Both the position numbers and the translations under genes were made by a program. From positions 1 through 28,192 of the IMG/VR virus record IMGVR_UViG_3300045051_001126: a stretch of 28,192 nucleotides of DNA. The stretch is one strand, 5' to 3'. The DNA is from a virus. Numbering within the stretch: the first letter of the stretch is position 1; the number at the start of each line of letters is the position of its first letter. Of this stretch, positions 1 to 6,110 are shown one piece after another. Below the pieces are notes generated by a model, which saw nothing but the letters and a program-made list of their open reading frames with translations, ran no database searches and was not told the origin of the DNA.

Positions 1-269
1 GGCCAGTCATGGTTCAGATACTTAGGATTACTGCCATTCATCTGTACCCAAAGTGTATGAATCTCGATTAATGTTGTGTCGCTTGTGGTTCCAAGTGCAA
101 CTAGTTCACGGAATGTATCGAACATACACAGCACCGCGAGAGGGTTGCGTAAATAGCGATCAACGTAGTGAATACGGGCAATAGGTGCTTCGCAAAGGAA
201 AGCCTTAATGCCGGGAACTCTCTCGTCTAGAATCTTGTTGCAGTGCGCGATAAATTTGGGGCCCGAGAT
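1..269 (-). CDS. Interrupted host gene, partial at both ends
   Basis: A minus-strand frame is open from about 269 down to base 1 and encodes a natural-looking peptide with no phage family resemblance. It runs from SGPKFIAHCNKIL through a central ARIHYVDRYLRNPLAV to KYLNHDW at the window edge. Its base composition is more AT-rich than the phage to the right. Reading upstream, the same frame enters phage-like sequence and meets a TGA in the 312-315 area, with no start codon in the host-like part. I infer the 3' part of a bacterial gene cut by phage insertion. The DRYLRNPL segment vaguely recalls large DEAD/DEAH helicases, but I cannot support a family assignment, so no function is given. Confidence 0.5.
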   Translation of the reverse strand, partial: MSGPKFIAHCNKILDERVPGIKAFLCEAPIARIHYVDRYLRNPLAVLCMFDTFRELVALGTTSDTTLIEIHTLWVQMNGSNPKYLNHDW

Positions 270-290
270 GCGATAATTGCAAATTTGCGG
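264..290. other. Predicted tail-side end of the prophage
   Basis: Composition and coding change between the host-like frame and the last phage gene, whose stop is at 312. Transposable phages usually begin with TG and are flanked by a 5-bp target duplication. The TG at 269-270 opens a stretch with TGC repeated at 269, 278 and 286 (TGCGATAATTGC, then AAATTTGCGG), which could be transposase-binding sequence. If so, the duplicated target would be CGAGA (264-268). The exact base is a guess: other TG steps at 278 and 286 are also possible, and the partner end is not in the window. Confidence 0.35.
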
Positions 291-311
291 CCTCGGGCAG
301 CTGACTCCGCC

Positions 312-635
312 TCAGGTTTTTTTGCAAGCGGTCGGGCTGACCTTTAAAGTCACATGGTGGTCACATGAGCAGCTTACCCTTGTGCGGCGGTCGCCGCATT
401 CCCCGCAGGCGTAACCAAACTCCTGAATGCCACAATGACTGCAGGTAGCCACATCCTCATCCTCCAGACCCTCCCAGTCAGACTTTGCCCACATCCATAC
501 GTGCTCGCATGGTTTCGGCGCATCACCCGGCGCATCACCTGGCGCATCACCCGGCGCATCACCCGGCGCATCACCCGGCGCATCACCCGGCGCATTACTT
601 TTCACCTTTAACATCGCGCCCGTCTTAGGTTCCAT
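312..635 (-). CDS. Small Cys-rich (zinc-ribbon-like) protein with APGD repeats
   Basis: A 107-residue protein and the last gene before the predicted phage end, reading in the same direction as the tail genes. Residues about 14-40 are six to seven copies of Ala-Pro-Gly-Asp, encoded by an exact 12-bp tandem repeat. The C-terminal half is rich in Cys and His (CEHVW, then CSHCG, CGECG and CSCDHH), which looks like one or two metal-binding knuckles joined to a flexible linker. No family is recognised. Phage Mu carries the zinc-finger protein Com at its right end, but beyond position and cysteines I see no similarity to Com. The start codon ATG (633-635) has only a weak ribosome-binding site. It may be an accessory (moron-type) gene. 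Confidence 0.5.
   Translation of the reverse strand: MEPKTGAMLKVKSNAPGDAPGDAPGDAPGDAPGDAPGDAPKPCEHVWMWAKSDWEGLEDEDVATCSHCGIQEFGYACGECGDRRTRVSCSCDHHVTLKVSPTACKKT
516..599. repeat. 12-bp tandem repeat, seven copies
   Basis: The unit CGGCGCATCACC is repeated head to tail seven times. Copy three starts with T instead of C, and the last copy diverges (CGGCGCATTACT). The unit length is a multiple of three, so copy-number change would lengthen or shorten the APGD linker of the overlapping minus-strand gene without breaking frame. Confidence 0.9.
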
Positions 636-659
636 TGTTTCTGCCTACGTTGAAGTTGT

Positions 660-829
660 GGAAGCACCGTGGCGGCACCGTGAAAGTGCCGAGGAAGTGC
701 CGTGGAAGCACCGTAGAAGCACCGTGGAAGCACCGTGGAAGCGCCGTGGAAGCACCGTGGAAGTGCCGTGGAAGTGCCGTGGAAGCGCCGTGGAAGTGCC
801 CTGGAAGCACCGTGGAAGCACCGTGGAAG
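660..829. repeat. 11-bp tandem repeat array, 15 copies plus a partial
   Basis: The unit GGAAGCRCCGT-type 11-mer is repeated without gaps from 660 to 824, followed by GGAAG. Apart from a few changes in units 2, 3, 6 and 13, variation is confined to the two central bases of GCGC: eight units read GCAC, five GTGC and two GCGC. All three frames stay open on both strands, so the long frames across it are by-products rather than genes. The period is close to one helical turn, which would place a bound protein on the same face of the DNA at each unit. It lies between the last two minus-strand genes, about 390 bp inside the predicted phage end. Confidence 0.9.
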
Positions 830-876
830 GTCAAACTGGCTGAAACGGCTGGTCAACTTTGACAATTAAAGCGCGA

Positions 877-903
877 CTTCAACGCTTCCTTCAACCGTTG
901 AAG
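877..903 (-). terminator. Hairpin just after the 907-1284 gene, possible weak terminator
   Basis: CTTCAACG (877-884) pairs with CGTTGAAG (896-903) across an 11-nt loop. An alternative tight dyad CTTCAAC-C-GTTGAAG uses 889-903. On the minus strand the hairpin begins four bases after the TGA of the gene ending at 907 and is followed by TCGCGCTTTAATTG, which has only a short T run. Position suggests an end-of-operon structure; the poor T tract keeps the call weak. Confidence 0.3.
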
Positions 904-906
904 CGG

Positions 907-1284
907 TCACGGGTGGGAAAGAAGCCGGTCAACGTAGGCTGTTCCCTGCTCATCCCGCTTGATCATGCCACAGGTAAAGATGCCGCCCTGGTGGCCAGAC
1001 TGGCGCAGTGCGCGAATCAGCGGAGCGAAGTTTGCCACCAACACATCAGCATCCGAGGGCGGCAGAGTGCCCGAGATACCCTCGTAGCCCTCCGCCACGT
1101 CTACCTGTACCCCCATCACATACTCGCCATTGTTCACCTGCAGCATGCCAAGGGGGGACACCTTCTCCTTCAGGCTGAGCACATTGCCTGAGGGAGCGAT
1201 GGTGAACTCCTCCACACCATTTCGGATTACCACGGGATTCGGCAGCAAGGACACCAAGGTCATGAAAAGCACGTCTCGAGACAT
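907..1284 (-). CDS. Hypothetical protein at the end of the tail operon
   Basis: A 125-residue protein if started at the ATG of MSRDVLF. A TTG eight codons upstream (1308) gives a longer form that I think less likely. It has a hydrophobic N-terminal segment (LFMTLVSLLPNPVVI), then a mixed alpha/beta-looking body with GTLPPSDADVLV and a C-terminal part with QGGIFTCGM and GTAYVDRLL. No family recognised. It follows the fibre and the 1419-1772 gene on the same strand, so it is probably a late accessory protein of the particle or of lysis, but the sequence does not show which. Confidence 0.6.
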   Translation of the reverse strand: MSRDVLFMTLVSLLPNPVVIRNGVEEFTIAPSGNVLSLKEKVSPLGMLQVNNGEYVMGVQVDVAEGYEGISGTLPPSDADVLVANFAPLIRALRQSGHQGGIFTCGMIKRDEQGTAYVDRLLSHP

Positions 1285-1341
1285 TCCAACCCCACTTTTA
1301 GGGGGCAAGCTTTTTGGAAGCCTTGCCCGTTAAACCCAGAT

Positions 1342-1419
1342 CTAACAATTGGCATTTATGGTGCCGTTGAACTCGCGCCACCAGCGTGAGCTGCTCGCAA
1401 AACCAGGACCGAGCGTCAT
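1342..1419 (-). CDS. Possible 25-residue coupled ORF
   Basis: The ATG overlaps the TGA of the preceding gene as TGATG (1417-1421), the coupling geometry seen across this operon. It encodes 25 residues ending RWWREFNGTINANC and stops at TAG. It is too short to judge by composition and has no recognisable relative. It may be a real tiny gene, a decayed remnant or chance. Confidence 0.25.
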   Translation of the reverse strand: MTLGPGFASSSRWWREFNGTINANC

Positions 1420-1772
1420 CACCCGCCTTTTCTGTAGTCAAACAGGGCCGACCTTGGACCATTGAATTCCGCGTTTGCATGGGTGGTCTGCTGGATCTGA
1501 AAGTCGATTGGCAGACCCGTCATAAGCCGACCGTAGTGCGAGAAGACCAGGCAGAGTGCCATCCATTTTGCGTTCTCGTGGGGCTTCGCGGGATCCCCCA
1601 ACTCCTGCCGTTCCCATTCGGCATCGTCAAGGATCAGGCGGACATCGACATCACGCCATCCGCTCTTTTGCGCCAGCGATGATCCAACATGGTAGGGAAT
1701 CGAGCCGAAAGCCTCGAACACAGTCTGCCCGAACTGCATCAGACCTACCTGAAGAGGAAAGCCAACACCCAT
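1419..1772 (-). CDS. Conserved phage hypothetical protein next to the fibre gene
   Basis: A 117-residue protein. I prefer the ATG at 1772 (MGVGFPLQVGL) because GAGG lies five bases upstream, just beyond the fibre stop. An upstream ATG at 1805 would overlap the fibre gene by 26 bases and add 11 residues. The C-terminal part contains GLPIDFQIQQ, then HANAEF and NGPRSALFDYR. I recall this pattern (an acidic VRLILDD segment, then FQIQQ, ANA and GPRSAL) from small unassigned phage proteins, but know no function for it. Context suggests a late, tail- or lysis-associated role; nothing in the sequence proves either. Confidence 0.7.
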   Translation of the reverse strand: MGVGFPLQVGLMQFGQTVFEAFGSIPYHVGSSLAQKSGWRDVDVRLILDDAEWERQELGDPAKPHENAKWMALCLVFSHYGRLMTGLPIDFQIQQTTHANAEFNGPRSALFDYRKGG

Positions 1773-1779
1773 TACCGCC

Positions 1780-2415
1780 TCAACCGTTGAAGGCAAGATG
1801 GACATAGCGGAAGGTGGCGGCCTCAGACGTGCCGTTATTATCGATGGTGCATTCCACCCACACCTTTTCGTTCGCGGCCAGCGTGTGCTCGGAGAATGAC
1901 GCTGAAACCGAGGCTGCCGACGAGCTGTTCATGGTGATGGTGGCCACGGTAGTGGCGCTGGCCGTGCCGATTCTCGACTTGAGGGCCACAGTGAGAGTGG
2001 ATGTGGAGGTACAGGCCCCAAATGCGGTCAAGCCCGTTATGGTTTGCCCTTCCGTCAAATCGACCGGCATGACCCAGCCAAAATTATTTCCCCCCGTAAG
2101 AGTACTGCTGATATAGCCTGTAGTGGTTGAATAACTCAACGTATCGGCAATGGTGGACCCACCCAGAATCACGCTGATATCGCTGGAGTCCAAAATCAGT
2201 GTCTTGGCAGGCGCGGCCAGGAGCTGAATGGCCTCCAACAGCTGACCCTCATTGTTGACGTCCAACGTCAGACCAGCTTCCTCAATGACATTGCAGATCT
2301 CCTCCTGCACCGAATTGCACCAGGTATAACTGAACTTGGTGGCCATCACCCCCGAAACGGGATTTCCTGCCACAAACCGACCATCGTCCGCCGTCGCGGT
2401 AGCGATTCTCTGCAT
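1780..2415 (-). CDS. Short tail fibre protein
   Basis: A 211-residue protein. Residues 1-65 match the baseplate-attachment domain of many phage fibres: MQRIATATADDGRF, a Gly-Asn-Pro turn, the pattern W-N-S-V-Q-E-E-I and a leucine-rich stretch ending QLLEAIQLL. The rest is Ser/Thr/Gly-rich and looks beta-structured (ITGLTAFGACTSTSTLTVAL, SFSEHTLAANEKVWVEC), as expected of a receptor-binding tip. It follows the gp48-like gene exactly as gene S does in Mu, but is much shorter than Mu S. No invertible tip segment, second fibre cassette or fibre-assembly chaperone is seen. The start is the ATG two bases after the gp48 TGA; a longer in-frame ORF upstream lies inside the gp48 gene. Confidence 0.8.
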   Translation of the reverse strand: MQRIATATADDGRFVAGNPVSGVMATKFSYTWCNSVQEEICNVIEEAGLTLDVNNEGQLLEAIQLLAAPAKTLILDSSDISVILGGSTIADTLSYSTTTGYISSTLTGGNNFGWVMPVDLTEGQTITGLTAFGACTSTSTLTVALKSRIGTASATTVATITMNSSSAASVSASFSEHTLAANEKVWVECTIDNNGTSEAATFRYVHLAFNG

Positions 2416-2416
2416 A

Positions 2417-3061
2417 TCACTCTCCGTAGGTGAATCGGACCAGCGTGTGGGCTGGAGCCATGCGCCGAACAGTACACTCCAAAAGACCATCACCCCAAGA
2501 AGCCAGGGCATCCTCGCACGAGTCCTCACAGCTAACCTCCGTTATTGAAACCTCCTCCACCAGGGCGAGGGTCCACACAAATCGCCATCCCTCCACACGG
2601 AGGTATGACTCACAGTCGCTCTCGCAGTCGGCCTCAGTGGCCTCATCTGGATTCAGGGCAGCTTCGCAATCGCTCCCACAGTCAGCTGGGGCGTATTCCT
2701 CAATGGAGGCAGTCCAGCCGAGCAGCTCGGCCTGCTCAATAAAGTAGGCTTGGCTCTGGCCACCACGAGCTATCAGTCGCTGCTGCACCACCACCCGCCG
2801 CTCCGCCTCAGTCTGAGTCTCAGGCGAGCAGTCGTCGGGCAATCCACACAGCTCTTCCCACTCGGACAGAAGCTCGCTGGTCTGACCAGGGTCCAGCTCC
2901 GTGGTCAGTAGGGTCTCGACCCTGGCGTCAAACCGGGCGAATTCTTCAGCCGCCGCGGCCAGCACCTTGGTCAGCACGGCATCCGAATGCCGAGGCCAGA
3001 CGGCGCCGGACGGCAGCAATGCCTGTAGTCCCTCTGTATAGGCGTCAGCGCTCAGAGCCAT
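2417..3061 (-). CDS. Mu gp48-like tail/baseplate protein (DUF2313/YmfQ family)
   Basis: A 214-residue member of the family that links the baseplate wedge to the fibres. Family features seen: an N-terminal ALLPSGAVWPR, the central EWEELCGLPDD followed by ERRVVVQQRLIARGGQS, and a C-terminal PAHTLVRFTYGE. It lies between the gp47-like gene (10-base overlap) and the fibre gene. It is unusual in carrying three copies of a C-x3-C-E-x2-L pattern (DCGSDCEAAL, DCESDCESYL, SCEDSCEDAL). Only the third corresponds in position to the cysteine pair I know from the family; the first two look like insertions rich in acidic residues. A metal-binding or disulfide role is possible but not shown. Confidence 0.85.
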   Translation of the reverse strand: MALSADAYTEGLQALLPSGAVWPRHSDAVLTKVLAAAAEEFARFDARVETLLTTELDPGQTSELLSEWEELCGLPDDCSPETQTEAERRVVVQQRLIARGGQSQAYFIEQAELLGWTASIEEYAPADCGSDCEAALNPDEATEADCESDCESYLRVEGWRFVWTLALVEEVSITEVSCEDSCEDALASWGDGLLECTVRRMAPAHTLVRFTYGE

Positions 3062-4104
3062 GTGATAGTCCCCAGCACCGGATACTCACCCGCGTTCAGC
3101 TGCACGTTGGTCGAGGGCACGCTGATAACGTGGTCCACCTCCCCCGCTGCCTGACTGACGGCCTCACGAATATGGCTGAGATACACCAGCGCACCGGGGG
3201 CGCCCTCACGCTTCAAAAGCTCAGTCAGCTCCAACTCCACTGCGTCCTTCACCGTCTGTGTGGCGGGAGACACGCTCAGCTCAAAATCAATGGGGGTCGA
3301 AATGGGCGCAAATACAGTCACAGCTGCCGTCACTGGCCGGAGCTCATCGATATAGGCCTGGACAGCCTCCACTGTCTCTGTGGTTGGAATGGGGTCTGTC
3401 GCGTCGTTGTTGAGCACGAAAACAGCGACGGTCCCCAGACCAAGATAACCAGGATAGATCCATGCTCGAGTCACCCCGTCACACTCTAACGCCCACTTTT
3501 CGTAGTCTGCTGAAGCTCCGCCCTGCGGCGGGGTCTGTACGCGCTGCAGGAGACGGGCGAGCAGCTCGGACGCTGTTTCCGCGTCGGTGCCAGCTGTGAG
3601 GCCCGCGCTATCGACCACGGCGTTACTGTAAAGACCGGAAATGGTGGTGGTCACGGCCAGAGTCGTGCCGCTGGCGGTATTGGTGGTGCTGCCACCCGTT
3701 TCCGCCTCCACGTCTACAGTGGCCTCGCCCGCTCCATCCAGCTCCACTTCCACCGTGGAAACAAAGCGCACGCCGTCTGACCGATCCCAGGTGGTACCGA
3801 TGGGAACAGTGGTAGTGGGTGTGCCAGTGAGCAGCAGCACACCGGAGGCAGGACCTGCAACCTTGGGGGTCAATCCCCAGAAGCTTGCCCACTTCTTGAG
3901 GTAGATCTCATCCGCGCTCTGCGGAAAGAGCTGTTTTACTGCCCATCCAAGCAGGCCGTAGAGCGAATGAAACCCACCCGCCTCGACCGCAGCCAGCACC
4001 CTCAGGTTGCTGCGCAGCAAGTGAGCATCGCCTCCAGGAAGGCGGCTTTCCAGGTCGCTGCCGGTACGGTCCACCAGCTCTGCCAGTGTTGGTCGGCTAA
4101 ACAT
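3052..4104 (-). CDS. Baseplate wedge protein, Mu gp47 / P2 gpJ-like
   Basis: A 350-residue baseplate J-like protein. Recognisable are an N-terminal PTLAELVDRTGSDLESRLPG, the FWGLTPKVAGPASGVLLLTG section, a TVPIGTTWDRSDGVRF section typical of the J-like beta domain, and a C-terminal VYLSHIREAVSQAAGEVDHV. With the gp46-like protein it would form the wedge that ties hub to fibres and rearranges on tail contraction. Its ATG shares one base with the TGA of the gp46-like gene (TGATG), so the two are probably translated together. Length is normal for the family. Confidence 0.9.
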   Translation of the reverse strand: MFSRPTLAELVDRTGSDLESRLPGGDAHLLRSNLRVLAAVEAGGFHSLYGLLGWAVKQLFPQSADEIYLKKWASFWGLTPKVAGPASGVLLLTGTPTTTVPIGTTWDRSDGVRFVSTVEVELDGAGEATVDVEAETGGSTTNTASGTTLAVTTTISGLYSNAVVDSAGLTAGTDAETASELLARLLQRVQTPPQGGASADYEKWALECDGVTRAWIYPGYLGLGTVAVFVLNNDATDPIPTTETVEAVQAYIDELRPVTAAVTVFAPISTPIDFELSVSPATQTVKDAVELELTELLKREGAPGALVYLSHIREAVSQAAGEVDHVISVPSTNVQLNAGEYPVLGTITWL

Positions 4105-4538
4105 CAGACCCCCCAGACCAGGTCATAACGCTGAACAAGGGAATCGCCTTGGGGCCGCTCGAGTACGACCTGGATGGCCAGCAGGTTGCCCTGTAGTTCC
4201 ACCGTCACCGTCACCGTCGAGGCGATTCCGTCCTCTATCATCCACTGCAGCGCCTGTTCACTCCATTGACGCGCGTTAGAAACCACCTGTTTAGGCTCCT
4301 TGATGCGCGGAAGTAGCCAGAGCTTGCTTCCGAGCTGTTTACCGGCACCAAAAATCAGCTCGGAAGCCCACCACCCGCGACGCGAAAACGCATCGCCTGT
4401 GACCTCCTCACTTTCAGCGCGAGCATCCGTAAACAAACTGAGCAGCACTGCGGTGGTCAGGCCAACGTCCGTGGCGAGCTGGTATCCGTCCAGAGCCCAG
4501 TCCAGTTCACCGTTGGAAAACTGAGTTCTGATGTCCAT
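4104..4538 (-). CDS. Baseplate wedge protein, Mu gp46-like
   Basis: A 144-residue gp46/GPW-related small wedge protein. It starts MDIRTQFSNGELDWALDG, followed by TDVGLTTAVLLSLFTD, RRGWWASELIF and GSKLWLLPRIKEP, the usual family sequence of a leader, a helical stretch and a Trp-rich core. It lies between the gp45 spike and gp47-like genes, as in Mu. The start is the ATG one base after the upstream TGA; the longer in-frame ORF reaching 4751 lies inside the spike gene and is rejected. Confidence 0.85.
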   Translation of the reverse strand: MDIRTQFSNGELDWALDGYQLATDVGLTTAVLLSLFTDARAESEEVTGDAFSRRGWWASELIFGAGKQLGSKLWLLPRIKEPKQVVSNARQWSEQALQWMIEDGIASTVTVTVELQGNLLAIQVVLERPQGDSLVQRYDLVWGV

Positions 4539-4539
4539 C

Positions 4540-5130
4540 TCACGTCTCCGGAATAACGGGGGTACTGGTCGGCGTAGTACCGCCAATGATGTGAATGTGA
4601 GCGTTGTACAGCGCCCGCAGCTCGGCAAGACTGCCCCCAGCGTCGGACACGTTTCCGCTTGCTGACAAAGATCCACCCGTCTGAATTGAGCCGCCGACAG
4701 AGAGAGCGCCAGAAATCGACAAAGCGCCATCCACCTCGAGGTCGCCCTCAACGCTGACGGTCTCAGCCGTTATCTCGATACGGCCACCGGGCTGCAGGAT
4801 CAGCTTCGTGCCGTCATGGGTGTAGAGCGCGACGGCTCCCTCATCGAGGGCGGTGAGCCGATACCGGCGATCGTCCACTTGGATCACCAGGAGATCATCG
4901 CGGTTCGAGCCCAAACTCAATGTTATGGCCTCCGCCCCCGCTGGTGGATGGCTGGTAAAGCCATACCCTTGTAACCGCCGCACCGTGCGATCCTCACCCT
5001 CCAGCGCTGTGATGGTGAGATTCTGAATCCCGTCGGAGTCATCAATGCCCGAGATAATGGCTCGAGACACCATCAGGCGGACGCGACGGGCCAGCGGTTG
5101 CAGCAGCTTTTGCAGGGTGCTGGCTTTCAT
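4540..5130 (-). CDS. Baseplate spike (central puncturing device), Mu gp45-like
   Basis: A 196-residue protein. Residues 1-60 form the leader and OB-like part (RRVRLMVSRAIISGIDDSDG). The middle holds LILQPGGRIEITAE, and then come repeating short strands (GDLEVDGALSISGALSVGGS, then TGGSLSASGNVSDAGGS) expected of a trimeric beta-helix. The tip carries NAHIHIIGG. In Mu gp45 and P2 gpV, histidines at this tip hold an iron ion; the His-x-His here is consistent with that, though unproven. The ATG overlaps the stop of the P-like gene as ATGA. An in-frame extension to 5283 falls inside the P gene. Confidence 0.88.
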   Translation of the reverse strand: MKASTLQKLLQPLARRVRLMVSRAIISGIDDSDGIQNLTITALEGEDRTVRRLQGYGFTSHPPAGAEAITLSLGSNRDDLLVIQVDDRRYRLTALDEGAVALYTHDGTKLILQPGGRIEITAETVSVEGDLEVDGALSISGALSVGGSIQTGGSLSASGNVSDAGGSLAELRALYNAHIHIIGGTTPTSTPVIPET

Positions 5131-6110
5131 GCCGCCTCCACATCGAAGGCGTCCTTGCCGACCAGGTGGAGGGTGGTGGTGGTGCCCTGCTCGTTCAGGC
5201 TTAGATCCACTGCACTGATGAGCAGCTCTTCGTCGGCGCCGGTCATAAGGTTGCTGTATCGCACCAGGCGGTTTAGCTCCCACAGGCTGCTGCTCGAGTC
5301 AAACCATCCAGCCACCGTCACGTTCACTTGGCGCGACTTTCCCTTTCTGGTGGCCTGCTCCCACTTCGCCCGTCTTCGAACGCCACTGCGGGAGGCGGCA
5401 CCATCCGACATCACCACCAGCGGCCGATACCGGCGCACCCTGGCGTCCAGCTCGCTGGCGGACAGGGTGGGCGAGGCATCTGATTCGTGCTGCCCCAGCA
5501 CCTTCAACTCTGAGAACCGACCAGTGTGATCCAGCGACTCCTCGTAGGACACAACGTTGACGCCTACCTCGAGGTCCATCTCCGCTTTCAACTGACCAGG
5601 TCGCCCGACAACGAGACGACCTGCACCATCGGTGTGAGAGAGATAACCTGAGAGCTGCAGCAGGCGCTCGATGGCATCAAAAACGCCCTCTCCCGGATGG
5701 ACTGACCAGCGCTCACAGCGCCATGCAGCGCCACTGGACAGCTCGATGCCGAAGGGTTGTAGCAGCTCGCGCAGAACCTTGTTCAGCTCCACACCCTGCC
5801 ATTGCTTGGCTTTGAGGATTGAGCAATCGACCAGGTCAGCCGTCAGGTCTCGACCCACCACGGTGATGGTGTGGCTTTCTGCATCTCCGCTCTGTGTCAG
5901 AGCGTCGACGTAGCCCGTGATCACTGGCAGGGAGTTAATCACCACCCGGCAGGCGTCCCCAGGGGCGGGCAGGGTGAGCATGCGCGCTCGAGTCCGATTG
6001 GAGACCGTCAGCTCAAACGAGCCTGCCACTGTCTCAAGGGACCGATTGACCCGAATTGACTCCCAGCCGCTGTATTCGAGCCCGCCGATTTTAAGTAGCA
6101 GGTCAGACAC
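5127..6110 (-). CDS. P: Baseplate hub protein, Mu gpP (gp44)-like
   Basis: A 327-residue hub protein. It opens SDLLLKIGGLEYSGWESIRV with ETVAGSFELTVSN next, the typical P/gpD-type start. Later sections include GYVDALTQSGDAESHTITVV, GRDLTADLVDCS and the C-terminal LISAVDLSLNEQGTTTTLHL. In Mu three copies form the hub ring that holds the spike. It starts with GTG (6108-6110), overlapping the end of the N-like gene by eight bases, and its stop overlaps the spike start. Length and position match Mu. Confidence 0.88.
   Translation of the reverse strand: MSDLLLKIGGLEYSGWESIRVNRSLETVAGSFELTVSNRTRARMLTLPAPGDACRVVINSLPVITGYVDALTQSGDAESHTITVVGRDLTADLVDCSILKAKQWQGVELNKVLRELLQPFGIELSSGAAWRCERWSVHPGEGVFDAIERLLQLSGYLSHTDGAGRLVVGRPGQLKAEMDLEVGVNVVSYEESLDHTGRFSELKVLGQHESDASPTLSASELDARVRRYRPLVVMSDGAASRSGVRRRAKWEQATRKGKSRQVNVTVAGWFDSSSSLWELNRLVRYSNLMTGADEELLISAVDLSLNEQGTTTTLHLVGKDAFDVEAA

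Noticed and set aside
374-595. Second minus-strand frame (73 residues) across the 12-bp repeat
   Set aside because: It reads the repeat as Met-Arg-Arg-Val and lacks the Cys pattern and plausible start of the 107-residue frame.
516-829. CRISPR array
   Set aside because: Both arrays are head-to-tail with no spacers and units of only 11-12 bp; no cas genes are present.
608-865. Long frames on both strands across the 11-bp repeats (60-85 residues each)
   Set aside because: An 11-bp unit without stops keeps every frame open. The repetitive predicted proteins are a by-product and have no ribosome-binding sites.
1303-1328. Stem GGGCAAG/CTTGCCC with a 12-base loop as a terminator
   Set aside because: No T run on either strand, and another same-strand late gene starts right behind it.
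1298-1480. 60-residue minus-strand frame overlapping the end of the 1419-1772 gene
   Set aside because: It overlaps a better gene by about 60 bases, has no ribosome-binding site and no protein-like pattern.
891-1792. Shared 13-mer TCAACCGTTGAAG at 891-903 and 1780-1792 as a paired regulatory site
   Set aside because: A few 13-base matches are expected by chance in 28 kb, and the second copy is simply coding sequence at the end of the fibre gene.
1780-2415. Mu-type invertible tail-fibre cassette
   Set aside because: Only one short fibre gene is present, with no inverted flanking repeats or Gin-like invertase in the window.
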